A stretch of DNA of 64,000 nucleotides from Flavobacterium sp. CFS9 (GCF_041154745.1 NZ_AP031573.1:4712001-4776000), one strand, 5' to 3'. Shown: positions 8,452-16,952, numbered from the stretch's first letter. Notes: generated from the letters alone by a model not told the origin. Numbers and translations: made by a program.

Positions 8452-10136
8452 TGAAGTCATCTACTCAACAAAATATTAAGACATTAGGCATCACCGTTTT
8501 TGTTTTAATCGCTTTAAATGTATTGGGAAGCTTGTTTTTTCACCGATTCGATTTAACCAAAGACAAACGATATACTTTATCTGAAACTTCTCTACAAATC
8601 GTAAAACAGGTAAAGAATCCCCTATCAATTAAAATTTATATGCAGGGAGAGCTTCCGGCTGACTTTAGACGTCTTCAGCAGGAAACCCGCCAGTTACTGG
8701 AAGAATTTCAGGCCTACAACAGCAATATTGTTTTTGAATTCGTTAATCCACTGGAAAACGAAGACGAAAGCATGGACGTTATTAAATCCTTGTATCAAAA
8801 AGGTCTTACACCAATAAACATTACGGTTGACGATAAAGGAAAACAATCCCAGGCAATGGTATTTCCATGGGCTGTTGCGGTTTACAACAATAAAGAAGTT
8901 AATATTCCATTGTTGAAAAACATCATGGGAGCTTCAACCACACAAAAAGTAATCGGATCGATTCAGCATTTAGAATACTCGATTGCAGATGCGATCAATA
9001 AAATCAGCAGAGACAGACAGAAAAAGGTAGCTATTATAAAAGGAAATGGAGAGTTGAACGAAATTCACATTGCCAAAATGCTACAGCAAATTCGCGAAAG
9101 CTATTATATTGGTCCGTTTACATTAGATTCTGTAGCCCAAAATCCAACGGGGACTTTGGCGGCACTTAAAAAATACGATTTAGCCATCATCTCAAAGCCA
9201 ACCGAAACTTTCTCGGATGAGGAAAAACAGGTTTTAGATCAATTCATCATGAACGGAGGCAAAACTTTATGGCTAATTGATCAGGTTGCCGCTGATATGG
9301 ACAGCTTGTACAATCAGGCGGGAGCAACTCTGGCTTATCCGAGAGACCTGAACCTTAACGATATGTTTTTCAAATACGGAATCCGAATCAATCCTGATCT
9401 GATCAAAGACGAACAAGGAAGCCCGCTAAAACTGGCTACCGGCGAGCAAGGAAGCGCCACACAATACCAGGATTTCATATGGAAATACGCTCCTCTGGTA
9501 CAGCCAGGCAGTCAACATCCAATCGTTAAAAATCTGGGAGGAATCAAATTTGATTTCGCCAGCCCGATTGATACTTTAAAAAACGGAATTAAAAAAACAG
9601 TTTTACTGCAATCGTCTCCTTATTCAAAAGCAATCGGAACTCCTGCTCCTATTACTTTAAATAGTGTAACTGAAAAAACGACGCCACAGGATTATCCAAA
9701 CAAAGGAAATGTTCCGCTTTCGGTTCTACTAGAAGGATCCTTCCACTCCGCTTTTGAAAATCGTGTTTTACCTTTTAAAGAAGATTCGTTCTTAGCAAAA
9801 GGAAAACCAAACAAAATGATCGTGATCGCTGATGGAGATCTTGCCAGAAATCAACTGGACAAAAATATGATGCCGGTTGAACTGGGCTACGATCAGCGTA
9901 CCGGAAACCTCTACGACAACAAAGATTTTATGATGAACTGTATTAATTATTTGCTGGATGATACAGGACTTATTAACATTAGAAGTAAAGATGTCAGCCT
10001 GCCTTTATTAGACAAAGAGAAAGTTTATGAAAATTACACCCTCACGCAATTCATAACTATCGGACTTCCAATTCTAATTTTATTGATTTTCGGACTGGCA
10101 TTTACTTACCTCCGAAAAAGAAAATACAGTAAATAG
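8451..10136 (+). CDS. gldG: Gliding motility-associated ABC transporter substrate-binding protein GldG
   Basis: The 561-aa protein has an N-terminal membrane anchor (TLGITVFVLIALNVLGSLFF), then the typical FDLTKDKRYTLSE start of the GldG periplasmic domain, and a C-terminal membrane segment (FITIGLPILILLIFGLAFTYL) followed by a short basic tail. It works with GldF in the gliding-motility transporter. Length and topology match the family, and it overlaps gldF by 1 nt. Confidence 0.93.
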   Translation: MKSSTQQNIKTLGITVFVLIALNVLGSLFFHRFDLTKDKRYTLSETSLQIVKQVKNPLSIKIYMQGELPADFRRLQQETRQLLEEFQAYNSNIVFEFVNPLENEDESMDVIKSLYQKGLTPINITVDDKGKQSQAMVFPWAVAVYNNKEVNIPLLKNIMGASTTQKVIGSIQHLEYSIADAINKISRDRQKKVAIIKGNGELNEIHIAKMLQQIRESYYIGPFTLDSVAQNPTGTLAALKKYDLAIISKPTETFSDEEKQVLDQFIMNGGKTLWLIDQVAADMDSLYNQAGATLAYPRDLNLNDMFFKYGIRINPDLIKDEQGSPLKLATGEQGSATQYQDFIWKYAPLVQPGSQHPIVKNLGGIKFDFASPIDTLKNGIKKTVLLQSSPYSKAIGTPAPITLNSVTEKTTPQDYPNKGNVPLSVLLEGSFHSAFENRVLPFKEDSFLAKGKPNKMIVIADGDLARNQLDKNMMPVELGYDQRTGNLYDNKDFMMNCINYLLDDTGLINIRSKDVSLPLLDKEKVYENYTLTQFITIGLPILILLIFGLAFTYLRKRKYSK

Positions 10137-10176
10137 ATGTTAATAAAAAAAATGCACAAATTAAGATTGTTTACGA

Positions 10177-10184
10177 TATATTTG
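10177..10184 (+). promoter_or_regulatory. Possible dnaN promoter -7 box
   Basis: TATATTTG at 10177-10184 fits TAnnTTTG and is 60 bp upstream of dnaN. No clear TTTG is seen at the expected -33 position, so support is partial. Confidence 0.3.
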
Positions 10185-10243
10185 TAAAACCTATCTTAGT
10201 TGAAAAAGACTAAAGAAAAGAGCAAAAAAATAAAACAATAGAG

Positions 10244-11362
10244 ATGAAATTTATAGTATCGAGTTCGTACTTATTAAAACAATTACAAGTTTTAGGTAGT
10301 GTAATTAACAGTAACAATACGTTGCCAATTTTAGACAACTTTTTATTTGAACTAAACAACAGCGAACTGACCGTTTCGGCTTCAGATCTTGAAACTACCA
10401 TGTCTGCTACGTTGTCAATCGATTCTACAAGTAAAGGCAGCGTTGCCGTACCTGCTAAACTTTTGCTTGAAATTTTAAAAACGTTCCCGGAGCAGCCTTT
10501 AACTTTTACTGTTGAGGAAAACAATACTGTTGAAATTAGTTCAAACTCAGGAAAATATGCTCTTGCATATGCTGCGGGAGAAGAATTTCCAAAATCAGTA
10601 AGTCTTGAAGAACCATCTGTAACGCTTGTTCCTGCTGATGTTTTGGCAACTGCTGTAAGTAAAACTATTTTCGCTGCCGGAAATGATGATTTACGTCCGG
10701 TAATGTCGGGAGTTTTCTTCCAATTCTCACCAGAAGGATTAACTTTCGTAGCAACAGATGCTCATAAATTGGTAAAATATGCCCGTACAGATGTAAAAGC
10801 ATCTCAGGTAGCTGATTTTATCATGCCTAAAAAACCTTTGAATATTTTAAAAAGTATTTTAGGAACTTCAGATGCTGAAGTAAAAATTGAATACAACGAT
10901 TCAAATGCGACTTTCTCATTTGACAATTATATTTTAACCTGTCGTTTGATTGACGGAAAATACCCTAACTATGAAGCGGTAATTCCAAAAGAAAATCCAA
11001 ACAAACTAATGATTGACCGTTCTTTATTTTTAAGCTCGGTGAAACGTGTGGCCATTTTCTCTAACAAAACGACACACCAAATTCGATTAAAAATTGCCGG
11101 AGCTGAATTAAACGTCTCTGCAGAAGATATCGATTACTCTAATAAAGCAGAAGAAAGACTAACTTGTGATTATCAGGGAGATGATCTTCAAATTGGTTTC
11201 AACTCCCGTTTTTTAACTGAAATGCTGACAAACTTACAATCAGATATGATTATGCTGGAAATGTCATTACCTAACAGAGCAGGAATCCTAACTCCGGTTG
11301 ACGGTTTAGAAGAAGGAGAAACTGTTACGATGTTAGTAATGCCGGTAATGTTAAATAGTTAA
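10244..11362 (+). CDS. dnaN: DNA polymerase III beta subunit (sliding clamp)
   Basis: The 372-aa protein shows the three repeated clamp domains of about 120 residues. Recognisable segments are MKFIVSSSYLLKQLQVLGSV, DLRPVMSGVFFQFSPEGLTF with ATDAHKLV, and the C-terminal end LVMPVMLNS, matching the conserved clamp C-terminus. The clamp encircles DNA and tethers the replicative polymerase. Length is normal. The gene is preceded by a -7-like box and followed by a terminator. Confidence 0.97.
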   Translation: MKFIVSSSYLLKQLQVLGSVINSNNTLPILDNFLFELNNSELTVSASDLETTMSATLSIDSTSKGSVAVPAKLLLEILKTFPEQPLTFTVEENNTVEISSNSGKYALAYAAGEEFPKSVSLEEPSVTLVPADVLATAVSKTIFAAGNDDLRPVMSGVFFQFSPEGLTFVATDAHKLVKYARTDVKASQVADFIMPKKPLNILKSILGTSDAEVKIEYNDSNATFSFDNYILTCRLIDGKYPNYEAVIPKENPNKLMIDRSLFLSSVKRVAIFSNKTTHQIRLKIAGAELNVSAEDIDYSNKAEERLTCDYQGDDLQIGFNSRFLTEMLTNLQSDMIMLEMSLPNRAGILTPVDGLEEGETVTMLVMPVMLNS

Positions 11363-11470
11363 CATCAAAACTTCTTTTTGTTACAGAGATCTTTTTTAGT
11401 TTCAAATTAAAGACATATCATTGTAAAAAAAATACAACATCGCTATTAACCAACCATTTTTTATACCTAG

Positions 11471-11504
11471 AAACCGCAATTCCCAAAAAGAGTTGCGGTT
11501 TTTT
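11471..11504 (+). terminator. Rho-independent terminator after dnaN
   Basis: AACCGCAA (11472-11479) pairs with TTGCGGTT (11493-11500) and is followed by TTTT. It lies about 110 bp past the dnaN stop. Confidence 0.75.
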
Positions 11505-11513
11505 ATTCTACTA

Positions 11514-11544
11514 AACCCGACAGGTTTCTAAAACCTGTCGGGTT
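11514..11544. repeat. Palindromic intergenic repeat
   Basis: AACCCGACAGGTTT (11514-11527) and its exact inverse (11531-11544) are separated by 3 nt. This is a typical small palindromic repeat of Flavobacterium intergenic DNA. Its right edge supplies the TTTG used as the -33 box of the next promoter. Confidence 0.7.
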
Positions 11545-11576
11545 TGCTAATCGAAAACTTTTTTTCCTTATTTTTG
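11543..11576 (+). promoter_or_regulatory. Predicted promoter of the DsbA-like gene, close to leaderless
   Basis: A -33 TTTG (11543-11546), a 22-bp spacer and a -7 TATTTTTG (11569-11576) end only 4 bp before the ATG at 11581. Transcription would start at or next to the start codon. Confidence 0.5.
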
Positions 11577-11580
11577 ATTT

Positions 11581-12210
11581 ATGAAAATAGAAATTTGGTC
11601 GGACATCATGTGTCCGTTTTGTTATATCGGAAAAAGACAATTGGAAACGGCTTTAGCTGAATTTCCTAATAACGAGTTTGAAATTGAATGGAAAAGTTTC
11701 CAACTTGATCCTACTATCGAACCACAAACAGGTAAAGACGTTTATACGTTTCTTGCTGAACGAAAAGACATCTCTGTTGAACAATCCATCGAAATACATA
11801 AAGGAGTTGTAGAACACGCTAAAAGTGTCGGTTTAGACTATCATTTTGACAAAGCGATAGTTTCAAACTCCCTGTCAGCACATCGCATTATCCATTTGGC
11901 CAAAGCCAAAAATCTTGCTGATGAAATGGAGGAAATTTTCTTTAAGGCTTATTTTACAGAAGGAAGAGACCTGAACGATCCGGACACTCTGATTGAACTT
12001 GGTGTAAAAGCAGGTTTAAGTCCCGAGGAAGTCAAAGAGACAGTTGAAAATGAAAGACTTTACATTAGCGACGTCCACACCGATCTTATTCAAGCGCAGA
12101 ATATGGGTATACAAGGAGTTCCGTTTTTTGTTTTTGATCGAAAATATGCGGTTTCAGGAGCTCAGCCTGTTGAGGCTTTCGTAAATACGATCAAAGAAGT
12201 ACAGAAGTGA
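11581..12210 (+). CDS. DsbA family oxidoreductase, FrnE-like
   Basis: The 209-aa protein begins KIEIWSDIMCPFCYIGKRQ, the thioredoxin-fold first strand with a CPFC active site (Cys11, Cys14). An alpha-helical insertion follows, then the cis-Pro loop GIQGVPFFVFDRKYAVSGAQ. This is the FrnE/2-hydroxychromene isomerase branch of DsbA proteins, which are cytosolic (no signal peptide). The likely role is thiol-disulfide exchange; the partner is unknown. Length is typical. Confidence 0.9.
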   Translation: MKIEIWSDIMCPFCYIGKRQLETALAEFPNNEFEIEWKSFQLDPTIEPQTGKDVYTFLAERKDISVEQSIEIHKGVVEHAKSVGLDYHFDKAIVSNSLSAHRIIHLAKAKNLADEMEEIFFKAYFTEGRDLNDPDTLIELGVKAGLSPEEVKETVENERLYISDVHTDLIQAQNMGIQGVPFFVFDRKYAVSGAQPVEAFVNTIKEVQK

Positions 12211-12218
12211 TTTTAGAT

Positions 12219-12450
12219 TGTAAGTTGGTCAGCTCTTCGACTTCGCTCAGAGGGACAACTTACAATCTACATTTTACATTTTTTCCCTTGTGGTTGCTTT
12301 ATGTAAAGTTGTCTCACTCTTCGGCTTCGCTCAGAGGGACAACTTACAATCTACATTTCACATTTTTTCTCCTTGTAGTTACTTTATGTAAAGTTGTCCC
12401 ACTCTTCGACTTCGCTCAGAGGGACAACTTTACAATCTATATTTTACCTC
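12219..12450. repeat. Tandem direct repeat, about 84-85 bp, nearly three copies
   Basis: The core CTCTTCGACTTCGCTCAGAG recurs at 12233, 12317 (one base changed) and 12402, each followed by GGACAACTT and an AT-rich tail. Periods are 84 and 85 bp. The open frame across it is a by-product of the repeat and is not called a gene. It fills the space between the convergent dsbA-like and mutS-like genes. Confidence 0.85.
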
Positions 12451-12463
12451 TTACATCTTACAA

Positions 12464-14236
12464 TCATATCACTCCCATTTTCTTCATTAAAAAGGTTGCG
12501 CTCTTATTTTTACAGATTCCATCACGCAACTTGTAATCAAAGTGAAGTTCGTTATCTTTAATTTCGACTTCAAAACACTGATTGGTTAAAACCTCAGGGG
12601 ATTCATTTGTTGTCAAACACACCTCAATATCGTGTGTCGCAATCGCACCAATTGCCTTTTTCGCGATTACTTTTTTAACGACTTCGATTGTTCCGTTTCG
12701 TTTATCATCGGAGTTTGTTCCTCTCAGAATCTCATCTAACAAAACAAAAGCCGGACGATCTTCTAAAGCATCCATAATTTGCTTTAATCGTTTAATTTCG
12801 GCAAAGAAGTACGATTCACTATCGGCTAACGAATCGGACAATCGCATTGAAACTAAAACAGGAAGTGGATGTATATTAGCTTTTGAAGCACAAACAACTG
12901 AACCAATTCCACCTAAAACCATATTAATTCCTAAACTTCTCAAAAAAGTACTTTTACCCGACATATTTGAACCCGTTAGAATCATGAAAGATTCAGGATA
13001 AAAGTGAGTATCATTCCCTACTCTTGTTGTTGGATTCAACAAAGGATGACTCAAATTTGAAAATCCAATTTGATACTCGGAATTAATTTCAGGAAACACA
13101 AAATCAGGATTATTATAGGATAGGTTGGCTAAACTGTTCAGAGCTTCAAATTCACCAACTATATTAATCCATTGCTCCAGCTTTTCAGAATAGTTATCTT
13201 TCCACTTTAAAAGCGCTTGTAAAACATGCAGATTGAATAAAAACATACCATTAAAAACCGTAGCCGTCACAAAATTATTGATCGTATCCATTCTCGAAAA
13301 CAACTCTGAAAGATCTTTTAAATGTTTGCTCGCCGTTGCATTCTTAAAAATAAGCTCCTGCTGTAACGCAATCAATCTTTTTGACTGAAAAGTTTCCGTT
13401 TCAATTTTCTGAACCAGTAAACTATATTGCTTAATCATTTTATCCACATTATCAGCCTTTGCTATCTCTGACTGAATTCGTTTAAAAGAACTACCTAAAA
13501 CAATCATATTCGCAATAAAAATATACGACAGATAAGATAATAAAATTATTTTTGAAGTAATGAAATAAGCTGTTAGAAAGCCAAAAAATAAGACTGGAAG
13601 AATAACTGATAATGCAATTAAAACTTTAGGTAATTTATTATTTTTAAATGATTTCCAATAAATTAAAGCATCATAAGTATTCTTTGTGTCATAACTAATC
13701 ATTGCCAGGGCCAAAAAATCCTGACGCCAATCCATTTTAGTTTTCAATTCGTTGATTGCTTCCTGATTTTCGAGAATAGTTTCATTGGAATACAAATTAA
13801 GTAATCGATTTGCCAGTGTTTTTTTTCCGATATAAGTGGCGGTTCTGTTAAGATTTTGAAACAAAGAATGTTCTCCAAAAATATCGAGATCGTACGCATA
13901 CGGATGATTGAAGTCATTGAATTCTATTCCGTTCTCAAAAGGAAGTTTTTCTCTTTTCAGATAAGCAATTTCGTTCTGATTTAGTTTTAGAACTGCCTTA
14001 GTATGTTCTCTCTTAAAAGATAAATGCGAATGAACACGCATTAAAAAAAGAAAACCAACAAAAGACAGAAAAGCAAAAGCTACGTAAAGTATTTCATTCG
14101 TTTTTATGTAGTAAAACAATAAAAACAAACACAGAAATACGCTTAAAAGGCGCAGCATACTGATGCTATTGTGTTTTTTGTTGATTTTATTAAAGAGTAC
14201 TGTATAGTATTCAACTTTATTGTGATAGGCTTCCAT
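12464..14236 (-). CDS. MutS-related ATPase with N-terminal membrane segments
   Basis: The 590-aa protein carries a MutS-type ATPase at its C-terminus: Walker A TGSNMSGKSTFLRSLG, then the signature around SLADSESYFFAEIKRL, and Walker B FVLLDEILRGTNSDDK. The N-terminus has two hydrophobic segments (about residues 29-70), and a further hydrophobic pair lies near 205-250, so it is probably membrane-bound. The mismatch-recognition domain I of MutS is missing. Its function is not established; it is a common Bacteroidota MutS-like family distinct from MutS1 and MutS2. Confidence 0.85.
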   Translation of the reverse strand: MEAYHNKVEYYTVLFNKINKKHNSISMLRLLSVFLCLFLLFYYIKTNEILYVAFAFLSFVGFLFLMRVHSHLSFKREHTKAVLKLNQNEIAYLKREKLPFENGIEFNDFNHPYAYDLDIFGEHSLFQNLNRTATYIGKKTLANRLLNLYSNETILENQEAINELKTKMDWRQDFLALAMISYDTKNTYDALIYWKSFKNNKLPKVLIALSVILPVLFFGFLTAYFITSKIILLSYLSYIFIANMIVLGSSFKRIQSEIAKADNVDKMIKQYSLLVQKIETETFQSKRLIALQQELIFKNATASKHLKDLSELFSRMDTINNFVTATVFNGMFLFNLHVLQALLKWKDNYSEKLEQWINIVGEFEALNSLANLSYNNPDFVFPEINSEYQIGFSNLSHPLLNPTTRVGNDTHFYPESFMILTGSNMSGKSTFLRSLGINMVLGGIGSVVCASKANIHPLPVLVSMRLSDSLADSESYFFAEIKRLKQIMDALEDRPAFVLLDEILRGTNSDDKRNGTIEVVKKVIAKKAIGAIATHDIEVCLTTNESPEVLTNQCFEVEIKDNELHFDYKLRDGICKNKSATFLMKKMGVI

Positions 14237-14304
14237 TCTTATAAATTAATGAAACACAAATATAGCTTTTACACTTACATTCTAATACTAATTAGTCTCT
14301 GAAT

Positions 14305-15138
14305 TTAGGTTTCATGCATAACCAAAACCGGTATCGAAACTTCCTTGGTTATTTTTTTACTGAAACTGGATTCGAAAATACTTTCAAAAAAAGTTTTTTT
14401 ATGTGTAATAACCGTCAGAACGTCCACATCTTTATAGAGGACAAAATCAAGTATCGTCTCTTTTACTTCATCGCTTGGCAGTACCAGGAACTCTACATTT
14501 TCATGAGCAAATTCTTTATCCCATTCTTTAATTGTGGCATCAGAAACATCTGTATTTGATGCTCTAACGTATAAACTTTTTACTTTAGCATTTGTTTTTT
14601 TTGCTATTTCCAAAACTTTTCGAAGCTCAGCCTTGTCTTTCTCACGGTAGCGGGTTGTAAAACCAATTGTTTTTATTTTTTTGAATTTTGCATCTGCAGG
14701 GATACACAAAACGGGTACTTTAACTTCTGAAATTACAGAACTTGTATTTGACCCCAGAAAGAATTTTGTCCAGTCTGAAACACCTGAAGTTCCCATTATC
14801 ACAAAATCGATATGATCCTCTTCTACTGCATTTTTCAGATTAAAAATCAAATCACCATCCATTAGACGATGTTTAATCACAATATGATCTAATTTTCGTT
14901 CTGCAGCAATAGTTCTAAGCTTCGGAATCTCATCTTTAAACATTTCAAACTTTGCCAGTTCGATTGAGCTGTAAATGGAAGCATAATTTTCAGGGAAAAA
15001 CTGACTATCGTAAACCGGAATCTCAAAAGTGTGTAACAAAACTAATTCGGCGTTTACAATTTTGGCAAATTCTAAGGCATGGACAAAAGCATTTGTCGCC
15101 GCTTCTGAAAAATCTGTGGGAAATAATATCTTTTTCAT
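14305..15138 (-). CDS. Tandem universal stress protein (UspA) family
   Basis: The 277-aa protein begins MKKILFPTDFSEAATNAFVHA. It has two Usp domains in tandem; the first ends with VIMGTSGVSDWTKFFLGSNT and the second is shorter and more divergent. The G-2x-G-9x-G(S/T) nucleotide-binding motif is clear only in the first copy. The longer reading from 15189 is rejected because a well-spaced promoter lies at 15166-15195. It is a cytosolic stress-linked protein with no known substrate. Confidence 0.88.
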   Translation of the reverse strand: MKKILFPTDFSEAATNAFVHALEFAKIVNAELVLLHTFEIPVYDSQFFPENYASIYSSIELAKFEMFKDEIPKLRTIAAERKLDHIVIKHRLMDGDLIFNLKNAVEEDHIDFVIMGTSGVSDWTKFFLGSNTSSVISEVKVPVLCIPADAKFKKIKTIGFTTRYREKDKAELRKVLEIAKKTNAKVKSLYVRASNTDVSDATIKEWDKEFAHENVEFLVLPSDEVKETILDFVLYKDVDVLTVITHKKTFFESIFESSFSKKITKEVSIPVLVMHET

Positions 15139-15165
15139 TTTGCTTGAGATTAAAGGTTTGTTTCT

Positions 15166-15195
15166 CAAATTTAAACATTCTAATTTCAAATCAAA
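15166..15195 (-). promoter_or_regulatory. Predicted promoter of the UspA gene
   Basis: On the minus strand there is a -33 TTTG (15195-15192), an 18-bp spacer and a -7 TAAATTTG (15173-15166). The spacing fits flavobacterial promoters and supports the internal start at 15138. Confidence 0.55.
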
Positions 15196-15319
15196 CTGAT
15201 AATTATCAGTATTTTAACATTTAAAAAATTACTAAAATTGATATTTAAGAGACTACAAGTCTCATTTTCAACTCTACTTTGAATTCGCAACTTTATGGCT
15301 TTTTTTATACCTTTGCCAC

Positions 15320-16720
15320 ATGATAAATCAAGACTCTATAGTTGCATTGGCTACCCCATCCGGGGCTGGAGCTATTGCGATCATTCGTATTTCAGGTTCC
15401 GATGCTATTACCATTGGGAATTCGGTTTTTAAATCCATCAAAAACAAAGACTTAACACTACAGAAAACCCATACTTTGCATCTAGGTCATATTGTGGATG
15501 ATTCTAAAACACTTGACGAAGTATTAGTTTCCGTTTTTAAAGGACCGAACTCTTATACAGGAGAAAATACGATCGAAATTTCATGTCATGGCTCGACTTA
15601 TATTCAACAGCAAATTATTCAATTATTGCTCAGAAAAGGATGCCGAATGGCCGATGCAGGAGAATTTACCCTTAGAGCTTTTCTAAATGGAAAACTTGAT
15701 TTATCGCAGGCAGAAGCGGTTGCTGACTTGATTTCATCAGATAATGAAGCGTCACATCAAATCGCTATGCAGCAAATGCGCGGTGGTTTTAGCAATGAAA
15801 TTGCCAAACTTCGTGAAGAGTTACTAAACTTTGCTTCTTTAATCGAATTAGAGCTGGATTTTGCTGAAGAGGATGTAGAATTTGCCGACCGAACGCAGTT
15901 TCATGATTTACTGAATAGAATTGAATTTGTTCTAAAACGTCTTATTGACTCGTTTGCCGTTGGTAACGTTATTAAAAACGGAATTCCGGTGGCTATCGTA
16001 GGCGAACCCAATGTGGGTAAATCTACTTTACTAAATGCCTTATTGAACGAAGAGCGCGCTATTGTTTCTGACATTGCGGGGACAACACGCGACACGATCG
16101 AAGATGAACTAGTGATTGGCGGAATTGGTTTCAGATTTATTGATACAGCAGGAATCCGCGAAACTAAAGATGTAGTCGAAAGCATCGGAATCAAAAAAAC
16201 ATTTGAAAAAATTGACCAGGCTCAGCTTGTGGTCTTTTTATTTGATGGTTTCAGGTTTCAGGTTTCAGGTTCTGACTATATTGTAGAAATCGAAAAAGTA
16301 AAAAACAAATACCCTCTTAAGCCTATATTAGTTGTCGTCAATAAGGTTGATTTATTGAGTGAAAATGAAATTGAGAACATTAATCAAAAACTTGAAACTT
16401 TAAACTTAAAACTTCTAAAAATTTCGGCTAAAGAAAATATTGGAGTGGAAGAATTAAAGAACCAACTGCTTTCTTATGTCAATACCGGAGCACTTCGTAA
16501 TAATGAAACTATTGTAACCAATACAAGACATTACGATTCTCTACTTAAAGCACTGGATGAAATTCAGAAAGTAAAATTTGGTCTTGAAACGAATCTTTCA
16601 AGCGACCTTATTGCACTTGATATTCGCGAAGCTTTATACCAATTTGGCCTTATTACCGGTCAGGTTTCTAATGATGAATTACTAGGGAATATTTTTGCTA
16701 ATTTCTGTATTGGAAAATAG
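15320..16720 (+). CDS. mnmE: tRNA uridine-5-carboxymethylaminomethyl(34) synthesis GTPase MnmE
   Basis: The 466-aa protein has the N-terminal folate-binding domain (DSIVALATPSGAGAIAIIRIS), a helical domain and an inserted G domain. G motifs are GEPNVGKST (about residue 228), DTAG, and NKVD. It ends in the conserved F-C-I-G-K with catalytic Cys463. MnmE works with MnmG to modify wobble uridine in tRNA. Between DTAG and NKVD there is an extra stretch GFRFQVSGS encoded by three tandem heptamers. A TACCTTTG box lies 4 bp before the ATG. The 3' end may be an integration site (see 16703-16720). Confidence 0.96.
   Translation: MINQDSIVALATPSGAGAIAIIRISGSDAITIGNSVFKSIKNKDLTLQKTHTLHLGHIVDDSKTLDEVLVSVFKGPNSYTGENTIEISCHGSTYIQQQIIQLLLRKGCRMADAGEFTLRAFLNGKLDLSQAEAVADLISSDNEASHQIAMQQMRGGFSNEIAKLREELLNFASLIELELDFAEEDVEFADRTQFHDLLNRIEFVLKRLIDSFAVGNVIKNGIPVAIVGEPNVGKSTLLNALLNEERAIVSDIAGTTRDTIEDELVIGGIGFRFIDTAGIRETKDVVESIGIKKTFEKIDQAQLVVFLFDGFRFQVSGSDYIVEIEKVKNKYPLKPILVVVNKVDLLSENEIENINQKLETLNLKLLKISAKENIGVEELKNQLLSYVNTGALRNNETIVTNTRHYDSLLKALDEIQKVKFGLETNLSSDLIALDIREALYQFGLITGQVSNDELLGNIFANFCIGK
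16247..16269 (+). repeat. Three tandem GGTTTCA heptamers inside mnmE
   Basis: GGTTTCA occurs three times in a row at 16247-16267, followed by GG. It is in frame and encodes the GFRFQVSG stretch of the MnmE G domain. The same heptamer builds the intergenic inverted repeat at 7620-7690. Confidence 0.7.
16703..16720 (+). other. Candidate attB/attL site at the mnmE 3' end
   Basis: The last 18 bp of mnmE (TTCTGTATTGGAAAATAG) correspond in position to the known attachment site of Salmonella genomic island 1, which also targets the mnmE (trmE/thdF) 3' end. An integrase cluster starts directly downstream here. A second copy was not found in the window, so this remains an inference. Confidence 0.35.
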
Positions 16721-16757
16721 AGAGACAAAATATCACAAAACAACAACAAACAAATCA

Positions 16758-16786
16758 GTTAAAATATTGATAATCAATATTTTAAC
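16758..16786. repeat. 29-bp AT-rich palindrome after mnmE
   Basis: GTTAAAATATTGAT (16758-16771) is exactly inverted at 16773-16786 around one central base. It lies 38 bp past mnmE and is followed by TCG and a T-rich stretch. It may be the mnmE terminator or a protein-binding site of the integrated element. Confidence 0.6.
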
Positions 16787-16807
16787 TCGTTTTTATTTCA
16801 ATTTTAC

Positions 16808-16840
16808 TTTGGATATTATGCGATGTTTTGTTTAAATTTG
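16808..16840 (+). promoter_or_regulatory. Predicted promoter of the integrase operon
   Basis: A -33 TTTG (16808-16811), a 21-bp spacer and a -7 TAAATTTG (16833-16840) fit the flavobacterial consensus. The predicted transcript start near 16846 falls in a direct repeat that could serve as an operator. Confidence 0.5.
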
Positions 16841-16857
16841 TACCTCATTTGTACCTC
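16837..16857 (+). repeat. Direct repeat TTTGTACCTC x2, candidate operator
   Basis: TTTGTACCTC is present at 16837-16846 and 16848-16857, an 11-bp period of one helical turn. It overlaps the -7 box and predicted start of the integrase operon promoter, as a repressor or integrase arm site might. Confidence 0.55.
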
Positions 16858-16900
16858 GAAATTCGAGTTACAGATAAATATTTTTTTTTGGCCAAATGAT

Positions 16901-16945
16901 GGCACACAGAGACACACATAGACACAGTGGGACACTTAAAGTCAC
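16901..16945 (+). repeat. Five 10-bp phased GNCAC repeats, candidate excisionase or regulator binding array
   Basis: GGCAC, GACAC, GACAC, GACAC and GTCAC begin at exactly 16901, 16911, 16921, 16931 and 16941. This helical phasing upstream of the HTH gene suggests cooperative binding of a small DNA-bending protein. It also explains why the upstream extension of the gene's reading frame is not used here. Confidence 0.55.
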
Positions 16946-16952
16946 AAATTCT

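Noticed and set aside
12207..12536. 109-codon open frame after the DsbA-like gene
   Set aside because: It is made of the 84-85-bp tandem repeat; its translation is itself repetitive and shows no protein-like pattern.
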